Part shown: piece after piece, positions 8,679-17,571 of the stretch
How the letters are laid out: each line of letters opens with the position of its first letter
Numbering within the stretch: the stretch's first letter is position 1
Assembly: GCF_016801985.1 (NCBI RefSeq)
Contig: NZ_JAEVLS010000003.1
Coordinates: 434,001 to 498,000 of the forward strand
Source: Steroidobacter gossypii
GTDB lineage: Bacteria > Pseudomonadota > Gammaproteobacteria > Steroidobacterales > Steroidobacteraceae
DNA: 64,000 nucleotides
Direction of reading: 5' to 3'
Position numbers and translations under genes: made by a program
The notes under the pieces: generated by a model
What the model was told of the DNA's origin: nothing
Seen by the model: the letters and a program-made list of their open reading frames with translations, nothing else
Database searches by the model: none

Positions 8679-10607
8679 ATGTGTGGCATAGCAGGCACCC
8701 TTTATTTCGATGCGCAACGGCTGCCTGAGCAATCCCGGCTCGAGCGCATGGTGCAGGCGATCGCCCATCGCGGGCCGGACGGCGACGGCTATCACATCGA
8801 GCCGGGCGTCGGTCTCGGACATGCGCGTCTGAGCATCATCGATCTGGGCGGCGGCGCGCAGCCCATCCACAATGGCCGACGCACGGTGTGGATCACCTAC
8901 AACGGTGAGATCTTCAATTACATCGAGCTGCGCCAGTTCCTCGAAGCGCGCGGTCATCGTTTCTACACCCACACCGACACCGAAGTGATCGTGCATCTCT
9001 ACGAGGAGCTTGGTGATCGCTTCGTCGATGAGCTGAACGGACAGTTCTCGTTCGCGATCTGGGATCAGCCCAAGCGTCGCATGCTGCTGGTCCGCGACCG
9101 CGCCGGCATCCTGCCGCTGTATTACGCGAAGACCAAAGACGAATTGGTGTTCGCCTCGGAAGTGAAATCCATCCTCGCCAGCGGCGCCGTATCTGCCGCG
9201 CTGGATCCGGACGGCCTCGATGAGCTCATGACATTCTGGGCGCCCCAGGCGCCGCGAACCATGTTCCGGGGCATCAGCCAGCTCGGTCCCGGCGAGATGC
9301 TGATCGTCGAGAACGGCGCGATGGTCCACAAGAAATATTGGGAGTGGAGTTTCCCTGAACCGGGCGAGCATCGCCGCGCCGCCCAGGGCGATCTCGAACA
9401 CGAGCTGCGCGAGATTCTCGCCGACGCCACCCGATTGCGTCTGCGTGCGGACGTTCCGGTCGGCGCCTATCTGTCGGGCGGCCTGGACTCCTCGACGCTC
9501 GTCGCGCTGTTACAGGAGCGCGTGCCCCAGACGCTGCGCACGTTCTCGATCGGGTTCGACGATGCCGGGCTGGATGAGTCCGTGCACCAACGTACAGTCG
9601 TGGATTATCTACGCACCTCGCACAATCACGTGCAGTGCTCGACCGCCGATATCGCCCGTGCGTTCCCCAGAACCATCTATCACAGCGAGATGCCCGTGCT
9701 GCGCACGGCGCCCGCGCCGATGCAGATGTTGTCAGGCCTGGTGCGTCGTTCGGATGTGAAGGTGGTGCTGACCGGCGAGGGCGCCGACGAGGTGCTCGGC
9801 GGCTACGATATTTTTAAGGAAGCCAAGGTGCGGCACTTCTGGGCGCAGCAGCCCGAATCGAGCTGGCGGCCGGGCCTGCTGAAGCGGCTGTATCCGTATC
9901 TGAATCTCACGTCCGCGCAGAGCGCGGCGTATCTGAAGGAATTCTTCGGCGTCGGGCTGCAGAATCCGGACGATCCATGTTTCTCGCATCTACCGCGCTG
10001 GGCCACCACGGCCCAATGCAAGTTGTTCTGGTCCGATGATCTGCGCAGCCGTGTGCAAGGCTCGGCGGTGGAGCGACTGCGCGACTCGCTGCCGGCGCAG
10101 ATGCGCGGTTGGCACCGCTTCAATCGCGGCGAATATCTCGAAGCCAAGACGCTGTTGCCGAGCTATCTGCTCTCGGCGCAGGGCGATCGCATGCTGATGG
10201 CGAGTTCGGTGGAGGGGCGCTTTCCGTTCCTGGACCATCGCCTGATCGAGTTCGCGAACCGCTTGCATCCGCGCTACAAAATGCGCGTGCTGAAGGAGAA
10301 GCACCTGTTGAAGCAGGCGATGCGTGAGCGCTTGCCTGGCGCCATTCTGCAGCGGCATAAGCAGCCGTACCGGGCGCCGGACGCGGCGGCCTTCGTCGGC
10401 TCACAGCCGCCCGAATATGTGACAGAATTGCTGAGTCCGCAGGAAATCGCGCGTTACGGCTATTTCGACCCCGACAAGGTCGCGCGTCTGGTCGCCAAGC
10501 TACAGCGGGCCAAAGTCCCGGCGGCTCGCGACAACATGGCCTTGGTCGGCATCCTGTCCACCCAGTTGTGGCACGCGCAGTTCGTCGCGGGCCGGAAGTT
10601 CGAGTAG
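8679..10607 (+). CDS. AsnB-like amidotransferase of the EPS cluster
   Basis: A 642-residue two-domain class II amidotransferase. The N-terminal Ntn-glutaminase domain starts MCGIAGTLYF with Cys2 as nucleophile after Met removal, which fixes the ATG at 8679. HRGPDGDGYH and YNGEIFNY follow. The C-terminal synthetase domain has the PP-loop LSGGLDSS at residue 265 and the VVLTGEGADEVLGGY motif. In XrtA EPS loci such AsnB relatives are thought to amidate an acidic sugar or acyl substituent rather than aspartate. The next genes encode an ACP, an acyl-AMP ligase and a NadE-like PP-loop enzyme, so the substrate may be carrier-bound (inference). A second AsnB is at 32418-34265. Confidence 0.88.
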   Translation: MCGIAGTLYFDAQRLPEQSRLERMVQAIAHRGPDGDGYHIEPGVGLGHARLSIIDLGGGAQPIHNGRRTVWITYNGEIFNYIELRQFLEARGHRFYTHTDTEVIVHLYEELGDRFVDELNGQFSFAIWDQPKRRMLLVRDRAGILPLYYAKTKDELVFASEVKSILASGAVSAALDPDGLDELMTFWAPQAPRTMFRGISQLGPGEMLIVENGAMVHKKYWEWSFPEPGEHRRAAQGDLEHELREILADATRLRLRADVPVGAYLSGGLDSSTLVALLQERVPQTLRTFSIGFDDAGLDESVHQRTVVDYLRTSHNHVQCSTADIARAFPRTIYHSEMPVLRTAPAPMQMLSGLVRRSDVKVVLTGEGADEVLGGYDIFKEAKVRHFWAQQPESSWRPGLLKRLYPYLNLTSAQSAAYLKEFFGVGLQNPDDPCFSHLPRWATTAQCKLFWSDDLRSRVQGSAVERLRDSLPAQMRGWHRFNRGEYLEAKTLLPSYLLSAQGDRMLMASSVEGRFPFLDHRLIEFANRLHPRYKMRVLKEKHLLKQAMRERLPGAILQRHKQPYRAPDAAAFVGSQPPEYVTELLSPQEIARYGYFDPDKVARLVAKLQRAKVPAARDNMALVGILSTQLWHAQFVAGRKFE

Positions 10608-10616
10608 CAATTTCGT

Positions 10617-10638
10617 ACGCGAGCAGCGACGCTCGCGT
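10617..10638 (+). repeat. 8-bp inverted repeat (hairpin) between amidotransferase and ACP genes
   Basis: ACGCGAGC at 10617-10624 and GCTCGCGT at 10631-10638 are perfect complements around a 6-base loop. No T-run follows, so it is not a standard intrinsic terminator. It may tune message stability or partial termination within the operon. Confidence 0.55.
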
Positions 10639-10683
10639 CAGCCGCCTTCAGATCATCGATCGATAGATAACCGAGGAAACCTC

Positions 10684-10941
10684 ATGACCGACGCGCTGCG
10701 TGAACAAGTTCGCGCCTTCATCCTGGAAAACTACCTGTTCACCGACGACAAGTCGGCGCTCGGCCTGGACGATTCGCTGCTCGAGCGCGGCATCGTCGAT
10801 TCCACCGGCATGCTGGAGATCATCTTTTTCATCGAAGAGCAGCTGGGCGTGAAGGTGAAGGACGAGGAGATGATCCCGGACAACCTGGACGGCGTGAACA
10901 AGATCGCCGCGTTCGTGCACTCCAAGCGTCAGGCCGCCTGA
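10684..10941 (+). CDS. Acyl carrier protein, EPS-associated
   Basis: An 85-residue acidic four-helix carrier protein. Ser40 in GIVDSTGMLEI is the predicted 4-phosphopantetheine attachment site; the usual DSL is DST here, which marks it as a specialised ACP rather than fatty-acid AcpP. The start is supported by GAGGAAACC just upstream of the ATG. It lies between an AsnB-like amidotransferase and an acyl-AMP ligase (19 bases downstream), so the ligase probably loads it with a carboxylic or amino acid that is then transferred to sugar. Standalone ACPs of this kind are known in exosortase A loci, but their cargo is unassigned. Confidence 0.88.
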   Translation: MTDALREQVRAFILENYLFTDDKSALGLDDSLLERGIVDSTGMLEIIFFIEEQLGVKVKDEEMIPDNLDGVNKIAAFVHSKRQAA

Positions 10942-10960
10942 CGAGCCGTTGTTTGCGGAC

Positions 10961-12466
10961 ATGAGCGGCTCGCTGATTCATGATTTCGACCAGTGCGCCC
11001 GGCAGACGCCGGACGCGCCGGCGTTGTCGTGGCATGGCGATGTATGGACGTATGGGCAGCTGCGTCGTGCGGTCGGTTGCGCGCAGGGCATCCTCGTTCG
11101 CAACGGCATCGCGCCGGGCTCGCGTGTTGCGCTCTTCGTTCGCAATTCACCTCAGTATGTCGCGAGCTATTTCGGGGTCATGGCTGCGGGCTGCGTCGCC
11201 GTGCCGCTCAACGTGCAGGAGCGCGCCAGCGTTCTTTCGCGACAGATCGAGCATGCGGACTGCCGGGTCGTGATTGCCGATGCTGGACATCCCGAGTGGG
11301 CGGCATTGTCCGTCGCTCTCTCTGCCGTGGCGCCGCTGACCGTGACCGTCGACCTGCAGCCGGGCAGCGCGGGATGCGATCAGTTCTGTGCGGCGCTCGG
11401 CGCGGCTGAGCCGGAGCTGCGAGATCTTCCGGCCAATGCACCGGCCATGATGATCTACACCTCGGGCACGACCTCGCGTCCCAAGGGTGTCGTGTTGAGC
11501 AACGGCAATCTGCTCGCCAATGCTCGCGCCATCGCCGCCTATCTGAAGATCCAGCCTTCGGACAAGGTGCTGTGCGGGCTGCCATTCCATTTCTCTTATG
11601 GCAGCTCGGTGTTGAACAGCAATGTGATCGCCGGCGCGCAGCTGCTGCTGGAAGATAACTTTGCGTTTCCTCAGCAGACGCTCCGACGCATGCAGGACGA
11701 GCGCGTCACCGGTTTCCCCGGCGTGCCGTCGACGTTTGCGCTGTTGCTGGGCCGTTGCCAATTGAGCGACTTCGATCTTTCTCAGCTGCGTTACATCACT
11801 CAGGCCGGCGGCTCCATGCCGCGCGCGCAGATCGAGAAGCTGCGGGAGCAGTTGCCGCATACACAGGTGTTCATCATGTACGGCCAGACCGAGGCAACGG
11901 CGCGTCTGAGCTATCTCGATCCGACCGAGCTCGAGCGCAAGTTGGGTTCGGTAGGCAAGCCGCTGCCGGGCATCGACATCGAAATTCGTGCCGAGGGGCG
12001 CGTGCTGCCGGCAGGCGAGGTGGGCGAGATCTGCGCGCGTGGCCCGAATGTCATGCTCGGCTACTGGCGGCAGCCGGAGTTGAGCGCCCAGGTGTTGCAA
12101 GACGGCTGGCTGCACACCGGCGATCTCGGTCACTTCGACGAAGAAGGTTTTCTATACATCGACGGCCGTGCCGTCGACATGATCAAAGTCGGCGCGTTCC
12201 GCGTCAGCCCGCAGGAAGTCGAGGAAGTGCTGGCCACGTTCCCCGGCGTGCAGGAAGTCGCGGTGACCGGCATCGCCGATCCGGTGCTGGGTCAGGCGAT
12301 CAAGGCCGTCATCGTGCTGCGTGAAGGCGTGGCCGCCGATCTCATGGGCGTGAAGGCGCATTGCCGCCAGAACCTGGCCAATTACAAAGTGCCGAAGGTC
12401 GTCGAGTTCGCCGCCTCGCTGCCGCGCACCTCCTCCGGCAAAGTTCAACGTTTCAAACTCGCTTGA
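10961..12466 (+). CDS. Acyl-AMP ligase (ANL superfamily), likely ACP-loading
   Basis: A 501-residue adenylate-forming enzyme. Core motifs in order: the P-loop MIYTSGTTSRPKGVV (about residue 165), the aromatic MYGQTEATARLSYL (A5), LHTGDLGHFDEEGFLYIDGR (A7/A8) and the late PRTSSGKVQR with the catalytic Lys. It activates a carboxylate as acyl-AMP and passes it to CoA or, more likely here, to the ACP encoded just upstream. The ATG at 10961 is chosen over the in-frame TTG at 10949. The substrate cannot be read from sequence. Two other adenylating enzymes occur in the locus (18965-20566 and 34268-35674, both on the minus strand). Confidence 0.88.
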   Translation: MSGSLIHDFDQCARQTPDAPALSWHGDVWTYGQLRRAVGCAQGILVRNGIAPGSRVALFVRNSPQYVASYFGVMAAGCVAVPLNVQERASVLSRQIEHADCRVVIADAGHPEWAALSVALSAVAPLTVTVDLQPGSAGCDQFCAALGAAEPELRDLPANAPAMMIYTSGTTSRPKGVVLSNGNLLANARAIAAYLKIQPSDKVLCGLPFHFSYGSSVLNSNVIAGAQLLLEDNFAFPQQTLRRMQDERVTGFPGVPSTFALLLGRCQLSDFDLSQLRYITQAGGSMPRAQIEKLREQLPHTQVFIMYGQTEATARLSYLDPTELERKLGSVGKPLPGIDIEIRAEGRVLPAGEVGEICARGPNVMLGYWRQPELSAQVLQDGWLHTGDLGHFDEEGFLYIDGRAVDMIKVGAFRVSPQEVEEVLATFPGVQEVAVTGIADPVLGQAIKAVIVLREGVAADLMGVKAHCRQNLANYKVPKVVEFAASLPRTSSGKVQRFKLA

Positions 12467-12497
12467 ATCGCAACCCATAAAGTCTTTAGAGGTATTC

Positions 12498-13490
12498 ATG
12501 GCCGCACGCAAGCCGCTCGATGCATCGGTGCTGGAGATGGACAACGATCGTGTCATCGAGACGATCACCACGCGCTTGCGCTCGATTCTCGCCAAGGATG
12601 TGGGCCGTCGCGGTTTCGTATGCGCCATGTCTGGCGGCATCGACAGCTCGGTGAGCTCCGCGCTGTGCGTGAAGGCACTCGGCAAGGACAAAGTGTACGG
12701 CCTGATGTTGCCCGAGCGCGATTCCTCCGGCTTCAGCACCGCCCGAGGTCGCCAGCTCGCCGAACATCTGGGCATTCGCTACGAAGTGTTCGATATCGCG
12801 CCGGCGCTGGAAGGCATCGGTTGTTACCAGTGGCGCGACGAGGCCATTCGCAAAGTGTTTCCTGAATACGGCGAGGGCTGGAAGAACAAGATCGTCATCA
12901 GCGGCGGGCTGGAAGGCCAGATCAATCATTTTCAGCTGGTGGTGCAATCGCCGCAGGGCGAAACCAGGCAGGCGCGCCTGCCGTTGCCGGAATATCTGCA
13001 GATCGTCGCGGCGACCAATCACAAGCAGCGCATTCGTAAGACGGTCGAGTATTTCCATGCCGATCGGCTGAACTACGCGGTCATCGGCACGCCCAACCGG
13101 CTCGAATACGATCAGGGCTTTTTTGTGAAGAACGGCGATGGCAGCGCCGATGTGAAGCCCATCGCGCACCTGTACAAGACGCAGGTGTATGCGCTCGCCC
13201 GGCACATGCAGCTGCCGAAAGAAATCTGCGAGGCCATTCCGACCACCGACACCTACAGCCTTGCGCAGGGTCAGGACGAGTTCTATTTCGCGTTGCCTTA
13301 CCAGCAGATGGACATCGCGCTGTACGCACTCAACCACGGCTACTCCTCGGAGGAGCTGGCGGCCGCCATCAACATCACGCCACAGCAGGCCGCCAATGTG
13401 TATCGTGACATCGAAGCCAAGCGACGCGCGACGCGCTACATGCACCTGAGGCCGCAGCTGGTCGAGCCGGTGAACGAGATCAAGGTCTGA
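12498..13490 (+). CDS. NadE-like ammonia-dependent PP-loop amide ligase
   Basis: A 330-residue protein of the NAD synthetase family without the glutaminase domain. The ATP PP-loop is MSGGIDSS (Ser45 to Ser51). Downstream it keeps the family block GFFVKNGDGSADVKPI and a PTTDTY segment. Where NAD synthetases have GTDHAAE it reads GTPNRLE, so the catalytic Glu is kept but the nicotinate-pocket side differs. The start has AGAGG at 12488-12492. Because it sits inside an ACP/ligase/amidotransferase operon, a recruited amide-forming role on a sugar or acyl group is more likely than NAD synthesis. That is inference; housekeeping NadE activity is not excluded. Confidence 0.75.
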   Translation: MAARKPLDASVLEMDNDRVIETITTRLRSILAKDVGRRGFVCAMSGGIDSSVSSALCVKALGKDKVYGLMLPERDSSGFSTARGRQLAEHLGIRYEVFDIAPALEGIGCYQWRDEAIRKVFPEYGEGWKNKIVISGGLEGQINHFQLVVQSPQGETRQARLPLPEYLQIVAATNHKQRIRKTVEYFHADRLNYAVIGTPNRLEYDQGFFVKNGDGSADVKPIAHLYKTQVYALARHMQLPKEICEAIPTTDTYSLAQGQDEFYFALPYQQMDIALYALNHGYSSEELAAAINITPQQAANVYRDIEAKRRATRYMHLRPQLVEPVNEIKV

Positions 13491-13515
13491 CGGCAGGGCG
13501 GACGCTGACGAGACC

Positions 13516-14646
13516 ATGCAAGTGGAGACGTTCTTCTGGGTGTGCCTGGTGGCGATCGCGTATCCGTACGCGATCTATCCTGCGCTGCTGGTGGCCATCA
13601 ACCGGCTCGCGGGCCGCAAGACTCATGCGGGGGCCGAGCGCTACGAGCCGACCGTCACGGTGATCCTGCCCGTGCACAACGAGGCGCGACGCATCGAGGC
13701 GCGGCTGCGCAATCTGGCGGAGCTGGACTACCCCAAGGACAAAATGCAGATCCTGGTGATTGGCGATGCGTGCACCGACGACACGCTGGCGCGGGCGGCG
13801 CGCTTCGAATCGGTCACCACGCTCAACTTGCCGACTCGCGCTGGCAAAGCCGCCGGGCTCAACGCCGGGCTGGAGCGGGCCACCGGCGAGATCGTCGTGT
13901 TCACCGACGCCGGCATCATTCTGGAGCGGCAGTCGCTGCGCGCGCTGCTCGCGCACTTCACCGACCCCGCAATTGGTTGTGTGTCTGGCGAAGACTATAT
14001 CGAGGGCACGCAGACCGAAGGTCTGTATGGCCGGCTCGAGCTGCTGCTGCGGCGAGAGGAGGCGAAGCTGCACTCGATCGCCGGCGCGAGCGGATGTTTC
14101 TATGCGCAGCGTCGCGAGCTGTGCAAGCCGTTCATCGCCGGCATGGCGCCCGACTTCCTCTCCGTGCTGGTCACGGTCAAGGCTGGCAAGCGAGCGCTGG
14201 CCGAGCCGCTGGCGCGCGGCTCGATGACCGCGACGTCGAGTCAGAGCGCCGAGTTCACTCGCAAGGTGCGGACCTTTCAACGCGGACTCACAGCGCTGTT
14301 CGGCAACGCCAGTCTGCTCAATCCTTTCGGCTACCCGGCTTTCAGCTTCATCCTCTGGTCGCACAAGCTGATGCGATGGCTTGCGCCTTTGCCGATGATC
14401 GGCTGCTTGCTGGCGGCGTGGACGCTGCGCTCGCAGCCGCTGTATCTGCTGATGTTTGTCGGTCAGGCCGTGTTGTACGTCGCGGCCGTCGCCGGTCTGA
14501 AGTGGCCCACGCTGGCCGCGAAAGTGTCGCTGGTCCGGCTCGGCGCCTTTTTCCTCCTGGTGAATGTCGCGGCGCTCAAAGCGCTGGCGCTGTGGCTGTC
14601 GGGCTCTCGGGTGGAAATCTGGGAGCCGACGAGGAGGCCGGGATGA
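13516..14646 (+). CDS. Membrane-bound family 2 glycosyltransferase
   Basis: A 376-residue processive-type GT2. It has an N-terminal hydrophobic anchor (FFWVCLVAIAYPYAIYPALL), then the GT-A core with VTVILPVHNEARRIEARL, a nucleotide motif GDACTDDTL and the DxD-like VFTDAGIIL. An ED pair in CVSGEDYIEG may be catalytic. Three hydrophobic segments follow near the C-terminus (about 285-365). This plan matches inner-membrane EPS/cellulose-like transferases that act on a lipid carrier. A 25-base gap separates it from the NadE-like gene, and its stop overlaps the next start (ATGA at 14643). Confidence 0.85.
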   Translation: MQVETFFWVCLVAIAYPYAIYPALLVAINRLAGRKTHAGAERYEPTVTVILPVHNEARRIEARLRNLAELDYPKDKMQILVIGDACTDDTLARAARFESVTTLNLPTRAGKAAGLNAGLERATGEIVVFTDAGIILERQSLRALLAHFTDPAIGCVSGEDYIEGTQTEGLYGRLELLLRREEAKLHSIAGASGCFYAQRRELCKPFIAGMAPDFLSVLVTVKAGKRALAEPLARGSMTATSSQSAEFTRKVRTFQRGLTALFGNASLLNPFGYPAFSFILWSHKLMRWLAPLPMIGCLLAAWTLRSQPLYLLMFVGQAVLYVAAVAGLKWPTLAAKVSLVRLGAFFLLVNVAALKALALWLSGSRVEIWEPTRRPG

Positions 14647-15482
14647 GCGCCGCGCGGCCTTTGATCGAAGAGCCGGTATTTCTGGGCTCGGGCGACGAGC
14701 GGCTGTTCGCGTTTCTGCACCCGGCGGCGCAGGCCGCGCGTGGCACGATCGTGATGTGCCACGCCTTCGCCGAGGAGAAGCTGTGGTCGCATCGCGTGTA
14801 TGTGACTTTCGCGCGTGAGGCGGCGCAGGCAGGTTTCAACGTGCTGCGCTTCGATATGCGCGGCGAAGGCGATAGCGCGCTGGATTTCGAGCAGTCGACC
14901 ATCGAGACGCGCATCGAAGATACCTTGCGGGCGATAGCCGCCGCGAAGAATCGATGGTCGACCCACGACGTCGTACTAGTTGGTCATCGCCTGGGAGGCT
15001 CGATCGCGGCTGTTGCTCAGACACGTGCGGCGAGCGACGTACGCGCCGTGGCCATTTGGGATCCCATCCTGGATGGCGAAGATTATTTCGGTCAGCTGCT
15101 GCGCTCGAACATGACGACGCAGATGGCCACGCAGGGCAAAGTCACCCGCATGCGAGATGCGCTGATCAAGGCCATCCTGGATGGTGAGGTCGTGGTGGTC
15201 GACGGCTACGGCCTGACCGCGGATCTGTATCGAGGCATCGCGGCGCTGCGTCTGGCGCAGCGGGAGGAGCTGTTCCAGGGACCGGCGCTGCTCATCGAAG
15301 TACCCAAGGGCGAGCAGAATGCGCCGTCCGAGCCGCTCAGGGTCCTCGCCTCGACGCGTCCGCGGTTGCAGCTCGCGTTGGAAGCCGAGCCGCCGTTCTG
15401 GCGCGAAACCAAGCAATTTCACAAGCGGGCCGGCGGGTTCACCGCCGACACGCTCGAATGGCTCAACGGATTGACGACATGA
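14643..15482 (+). CDS. Alpha/beta-hydrolase-fold protein, exosortase A-associated type, Arg at nucleophile position
   Basis: A 279-residue alpha/beta-hydrolase-fold protein with the CHAFAEEKLWSHRVY oxyanion strand region and LRFDMRGEGDS. The nucleophile elbow reads VLVGHRLGGS: Arg116 replaces the usual Ser, so classical serine-hydrolase chemistry is not expected. Paired noncanonical hydrolases are a known feature of exosortase A EPS loci (hydrolase 1/2 families), and this looks like the hydrolase 2 type. It may bind an acyl-ACP or act as a non-hydrolytic partner (inference). The start at 14643 overlaps the GT2 stop (ATGA); the longer frame upstream is an artefact over the GT2 gene. Confidence 0.8.
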   Translation: MSAARPLIEEPVFLGSGDERLFAFLHPAAQAARGTIVMCHAFAEEKLWSHRVYVTFAREAAQAGFNVLRFDMRGEGDSALDFEQSTIETRIEDTLRAIAAAKNRWSTHDVVLVGHRLGGSIAAVAQTRAASDVRAVAIWDPILDGEDYFGQLLRSNMTTQMATQGKVTRMRDALIKAILDGEVVVVDGYGLTADLYRGIAALRLAQREELFQGPALLIEVPKGEQNAPSEPLRVLASTRPRLQLALEAEPPFWRETKQFHKRAGGFTADTLEWLNGLTT

Positions 15483-16426
15483 GCGAACAGATCGTTTCGC
15501 TAAGAAACAGCGCGGGGCATGCGCTGCACTGCATGTTCGAGCTGCCGCCGCCCGGCGCTCCCAAGACCGATCTCGGCTGTGTGCTGTTGTCGCCGGGCGT
15601 TAAAATGCGGGTCGCTCCGCATCGGCTGTATCGCAAGCTTGCTGCCGAGTTTCTCGAGCGCGGTATCGCGGTGATGCGCGTGGATTTCCACGGGCTCGGC
15701 GATTCCGAAGGCGATCTGCCCGAGCAGCAGCTCGATCAGTTGTACCGCCAGGTGCAGCTTGGCCGCCATGTGGACGATGCGCGCACGGCCTTGCGCTGGT
15801 TGCAGCGGGAGCACGGTTTGAAACGTTTCGTGATCGGCGGCCTGTGCGGTGGCGCGTTGACGGGATTGTTGGCCTCGGAGGTCGACGAGTCAGTCGTCGC
15901 CTTGTACGCCATCGGCATTCCCGTGGTGCTGGATGCGTCAGGTCAGCACGAGTCACAGAACATGACCCAGGGTCAGCTGCGTGACATGCGTGGAACGTAT
16001 CTTTCCAAGCTGATGAACCCGTCCGCGTGGCTCCGGCTGCTGAGTTTCAAGAGCGACTTCCGCTCCATTCTGCGCTCGCTGTTTCCGAAGCTCGGCGCGG
16101 GCGCGAAGGGCAAAACGGTCAGCGATACGCGGGTGCCGCCGCCGGAAAGCGCGACGGCCGCAAATCTCAATCCGAAATATGCTCCGGCAATGTTCGGCTT
16201 GTTGCAACGGAACCGTTCGGCGCTGCTCATTTTCAGCGGTGCGGATCGATTGCAGTTCGAATATCAGGAGAAGTTCGTCGCGCCCTGGCGCGCCGCGCTG
16301 GAGAAGTTCGCATCGCTGTTGACCGTCGAGGTCATTCCGCAGGCAAATCACGTGTTGGGCGATCCCGCCTGGATGGCGCAGGCGCGGGTGTTGACGGGCC
16401 GCTGGCTGGATGAGCGATTCAAGTGA
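15479..16426 (+). CDS. Alpha/beta hydrolase, exosortase A-associated type, Cys at nucleophile position
   Basis: A 315-residue alpha/beta-hydrolase-fold protein. VLLSPGVKMRVAPHRLYRK and MRVDFHGLGDSEGD form the N-terminal strands. The elbow is VIGGLCGGAL, with Cys123 where Ser is expected. A late FSGADRLQFEYQEKF could supply the Asp and QANHVLGD the His of a Cys-His-Asp triad. A Cys nucleophile suits acyl transfer or thioester chemistry, which fits the ACP upstream (inference). This resembles the exosortase A hydrolase 1 family. The start is the ATG at 15479, in a 4-base overlap with the previous stop; the stop overlaps the following GTG start. Confidence 0.8.
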   Translation: MSEQIVSLRNSAGHALHCMFELPPPGAPKTDLGCVLLSPGVKMRVAPHRLYRKLAAEFLERGIAVMRVDFHGLGDSEGDLPEQQLDQLYRQVQLGRHVDDARTALRWLQREHGLKRFVIGGLCGGALTGLLASEVDESVVALYAIGIPVVLDASGQHESQNMTQGQLRDMRGTYLSKLMNPSAWLRLLSFKSDFRSILRSLFPKLGAGAKGKTVSDTRVPPPESATAANLNPKYAPAMFGLLQRNRSALLIFSGADRLQFEYQEKFVAPWRAALEKFASLLTVEVIPQANHVLGDPAWMAQARVLTGRWLDERFK

Positions 16427-17571
16427 ACGCCGCTGCCAACATGATGCCGGCGAGGCGTCCACTGCGGGTGCTGCATCTTCGCGATTCGCCGTGGGTGGAC
16501 GGGCCCGGACGCACGATTCTCGAGACCGGTAGTCACATCGACGCCCAGCGCGTCGAATATCACATCGGCGCGTTCGCCTCGGGCGGCAAGCATGCGCTGG
16601 TGGAAGGCGCGCAAGCGCGTGGCCTCAACGTGCACGTGATACAGGATCGGCGGGGCATTGCTGCCGAGCTGGTCGACCGTATCGTCGAGCTCATCGATCG
16701 GCTGCAGATCGATGTCTTGCACACCAGTGAGTTCCGCTCCAACGTGCTTGCGTTGCTGGTGCGTCGCCGCCGCCCGATCAAACTTGCCTGCACGGCGCAT
16801 GGTTGGATCGCGAACGATCTGCGCGGACGCGTGTTTCGCGCAGTCGACAAGTTCGTTCTGCCTCGCTTCGATGTGGTGTTTCTGGTATCGCAGGCGACGC
16901 GCAATCTGGTGCCGCGCTGGTGGCTGCCGGATCGTCGCGTGCAGGTGTTGCCGAACGCGCTGGTGCTCGGCGTTTATGGTCGTGAGATCGTGGAGACGCC
17001 CAGGCCCAAGCGCGACACCAGCGCCGGCGCGACCGTGCTCAATGTCGGCCGTCTATCGCCGGAGAAGGGACAGGACTTGCTGTTGCGGGCCATCGCCGCA
17101 CTTGCGCCACGCTATCCCAGGTTGAAACTTCAGTTCGCCGGCATCGGGCCACTGGAGCAGGAACTGCGCGCCCTGGCGGCCTCGCTGGGCATCGCCGATC
17201 GGGTCGAGTTTCTGGGCTACATCGACAACATGCCCAAGCTGTATGCCGATATCGACCTGGTGGTACAAAGCTCGTTCACCGAAGGCATGCCCAACGTCAT
17301 CCTGGAGGCGGCCTACCTGCGGGTGCCCATCGTGGCGACCGCGGTCGGCGGCACGGCGGAAGTGGTCGAGCATGGCAAGGGCGCGTGGCTGATTCCGCCG
17401 CATTCGCTCGAGGCGCTCACCGCCGGCATCGAGCGCTACTTGCGCGATCCGGACGGGTTCGCCAGGATGGGGGACGCCGCGCACGCCCGTGTGTGTGCGG
17501 AGTTCTCCTTCGATGTCCGGACCCGCAAGCTCATGGACGTCTACGAAAGACTCTGCAGCGTGAGCGCATGA
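16423..17571 (+). CDS. Family 4 glycosyltransferase
   Basis: A 382-residue GT-B fold retaining glycosyltransferase. The N-terminal domain begins with LRVLHLRDSPWVDGPGRTI. The C-terminal domain has VLNVGRLSPEKGQDLLLRAI and the GT4 EX7E signature in SFTEGMPNVILEAAYLRVP, followed by VATAVGGTAEVVEHG. The GTG at 16423 overlaps the previous stop (GTGA); ATGs at 16441/16444 are alternative starts. It is cytoplasmic and likely adds an internal EPS sugar to the lipid carrier. It sits directly before the O-antigen-ligase-like gene. Confidence 0.88.
   Translation: MNAAANMMPARRPLRVLHLRDSPWVDGPGRTILETGSHIDAQRVEYHIGAFASGGKHALVEGAQARGLNVHVIQDRRGIAAELVDRIVELIDRLQIDVLHTSEFRSNVLALLVRRRRPIKLACTAHGWIANDLRGRVFRAVDKFVLPRFDVVFLVSQATRNLVPRWWLPDRRVQVLPNALVLGVYGREIVETPRPKRDTSAGATVLNVGRLSPEKGQDLLLRAIAALAPRYPRLKLQFAGIGPLEQELRALAASLGIADRVEFLGYIDNMPKLYADIDLVVQSSFTEGMPNVILEAAYLRVPIVATAVGGTAEVVEHGKGAWLIPPHSLEALTAGIERYLRDPDGFARMGDAAHARVCAEFSFDVRTRKLMDVYERLCSVSA

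Noticed and set aside
13542-14642. Extension of the first alpha/beta-hydrolase frame through the GT2 gene
   Set aside because: The GT2 frame carries the glycosyltransferase motifs; the hydrolase starts at the ATGA overlap.
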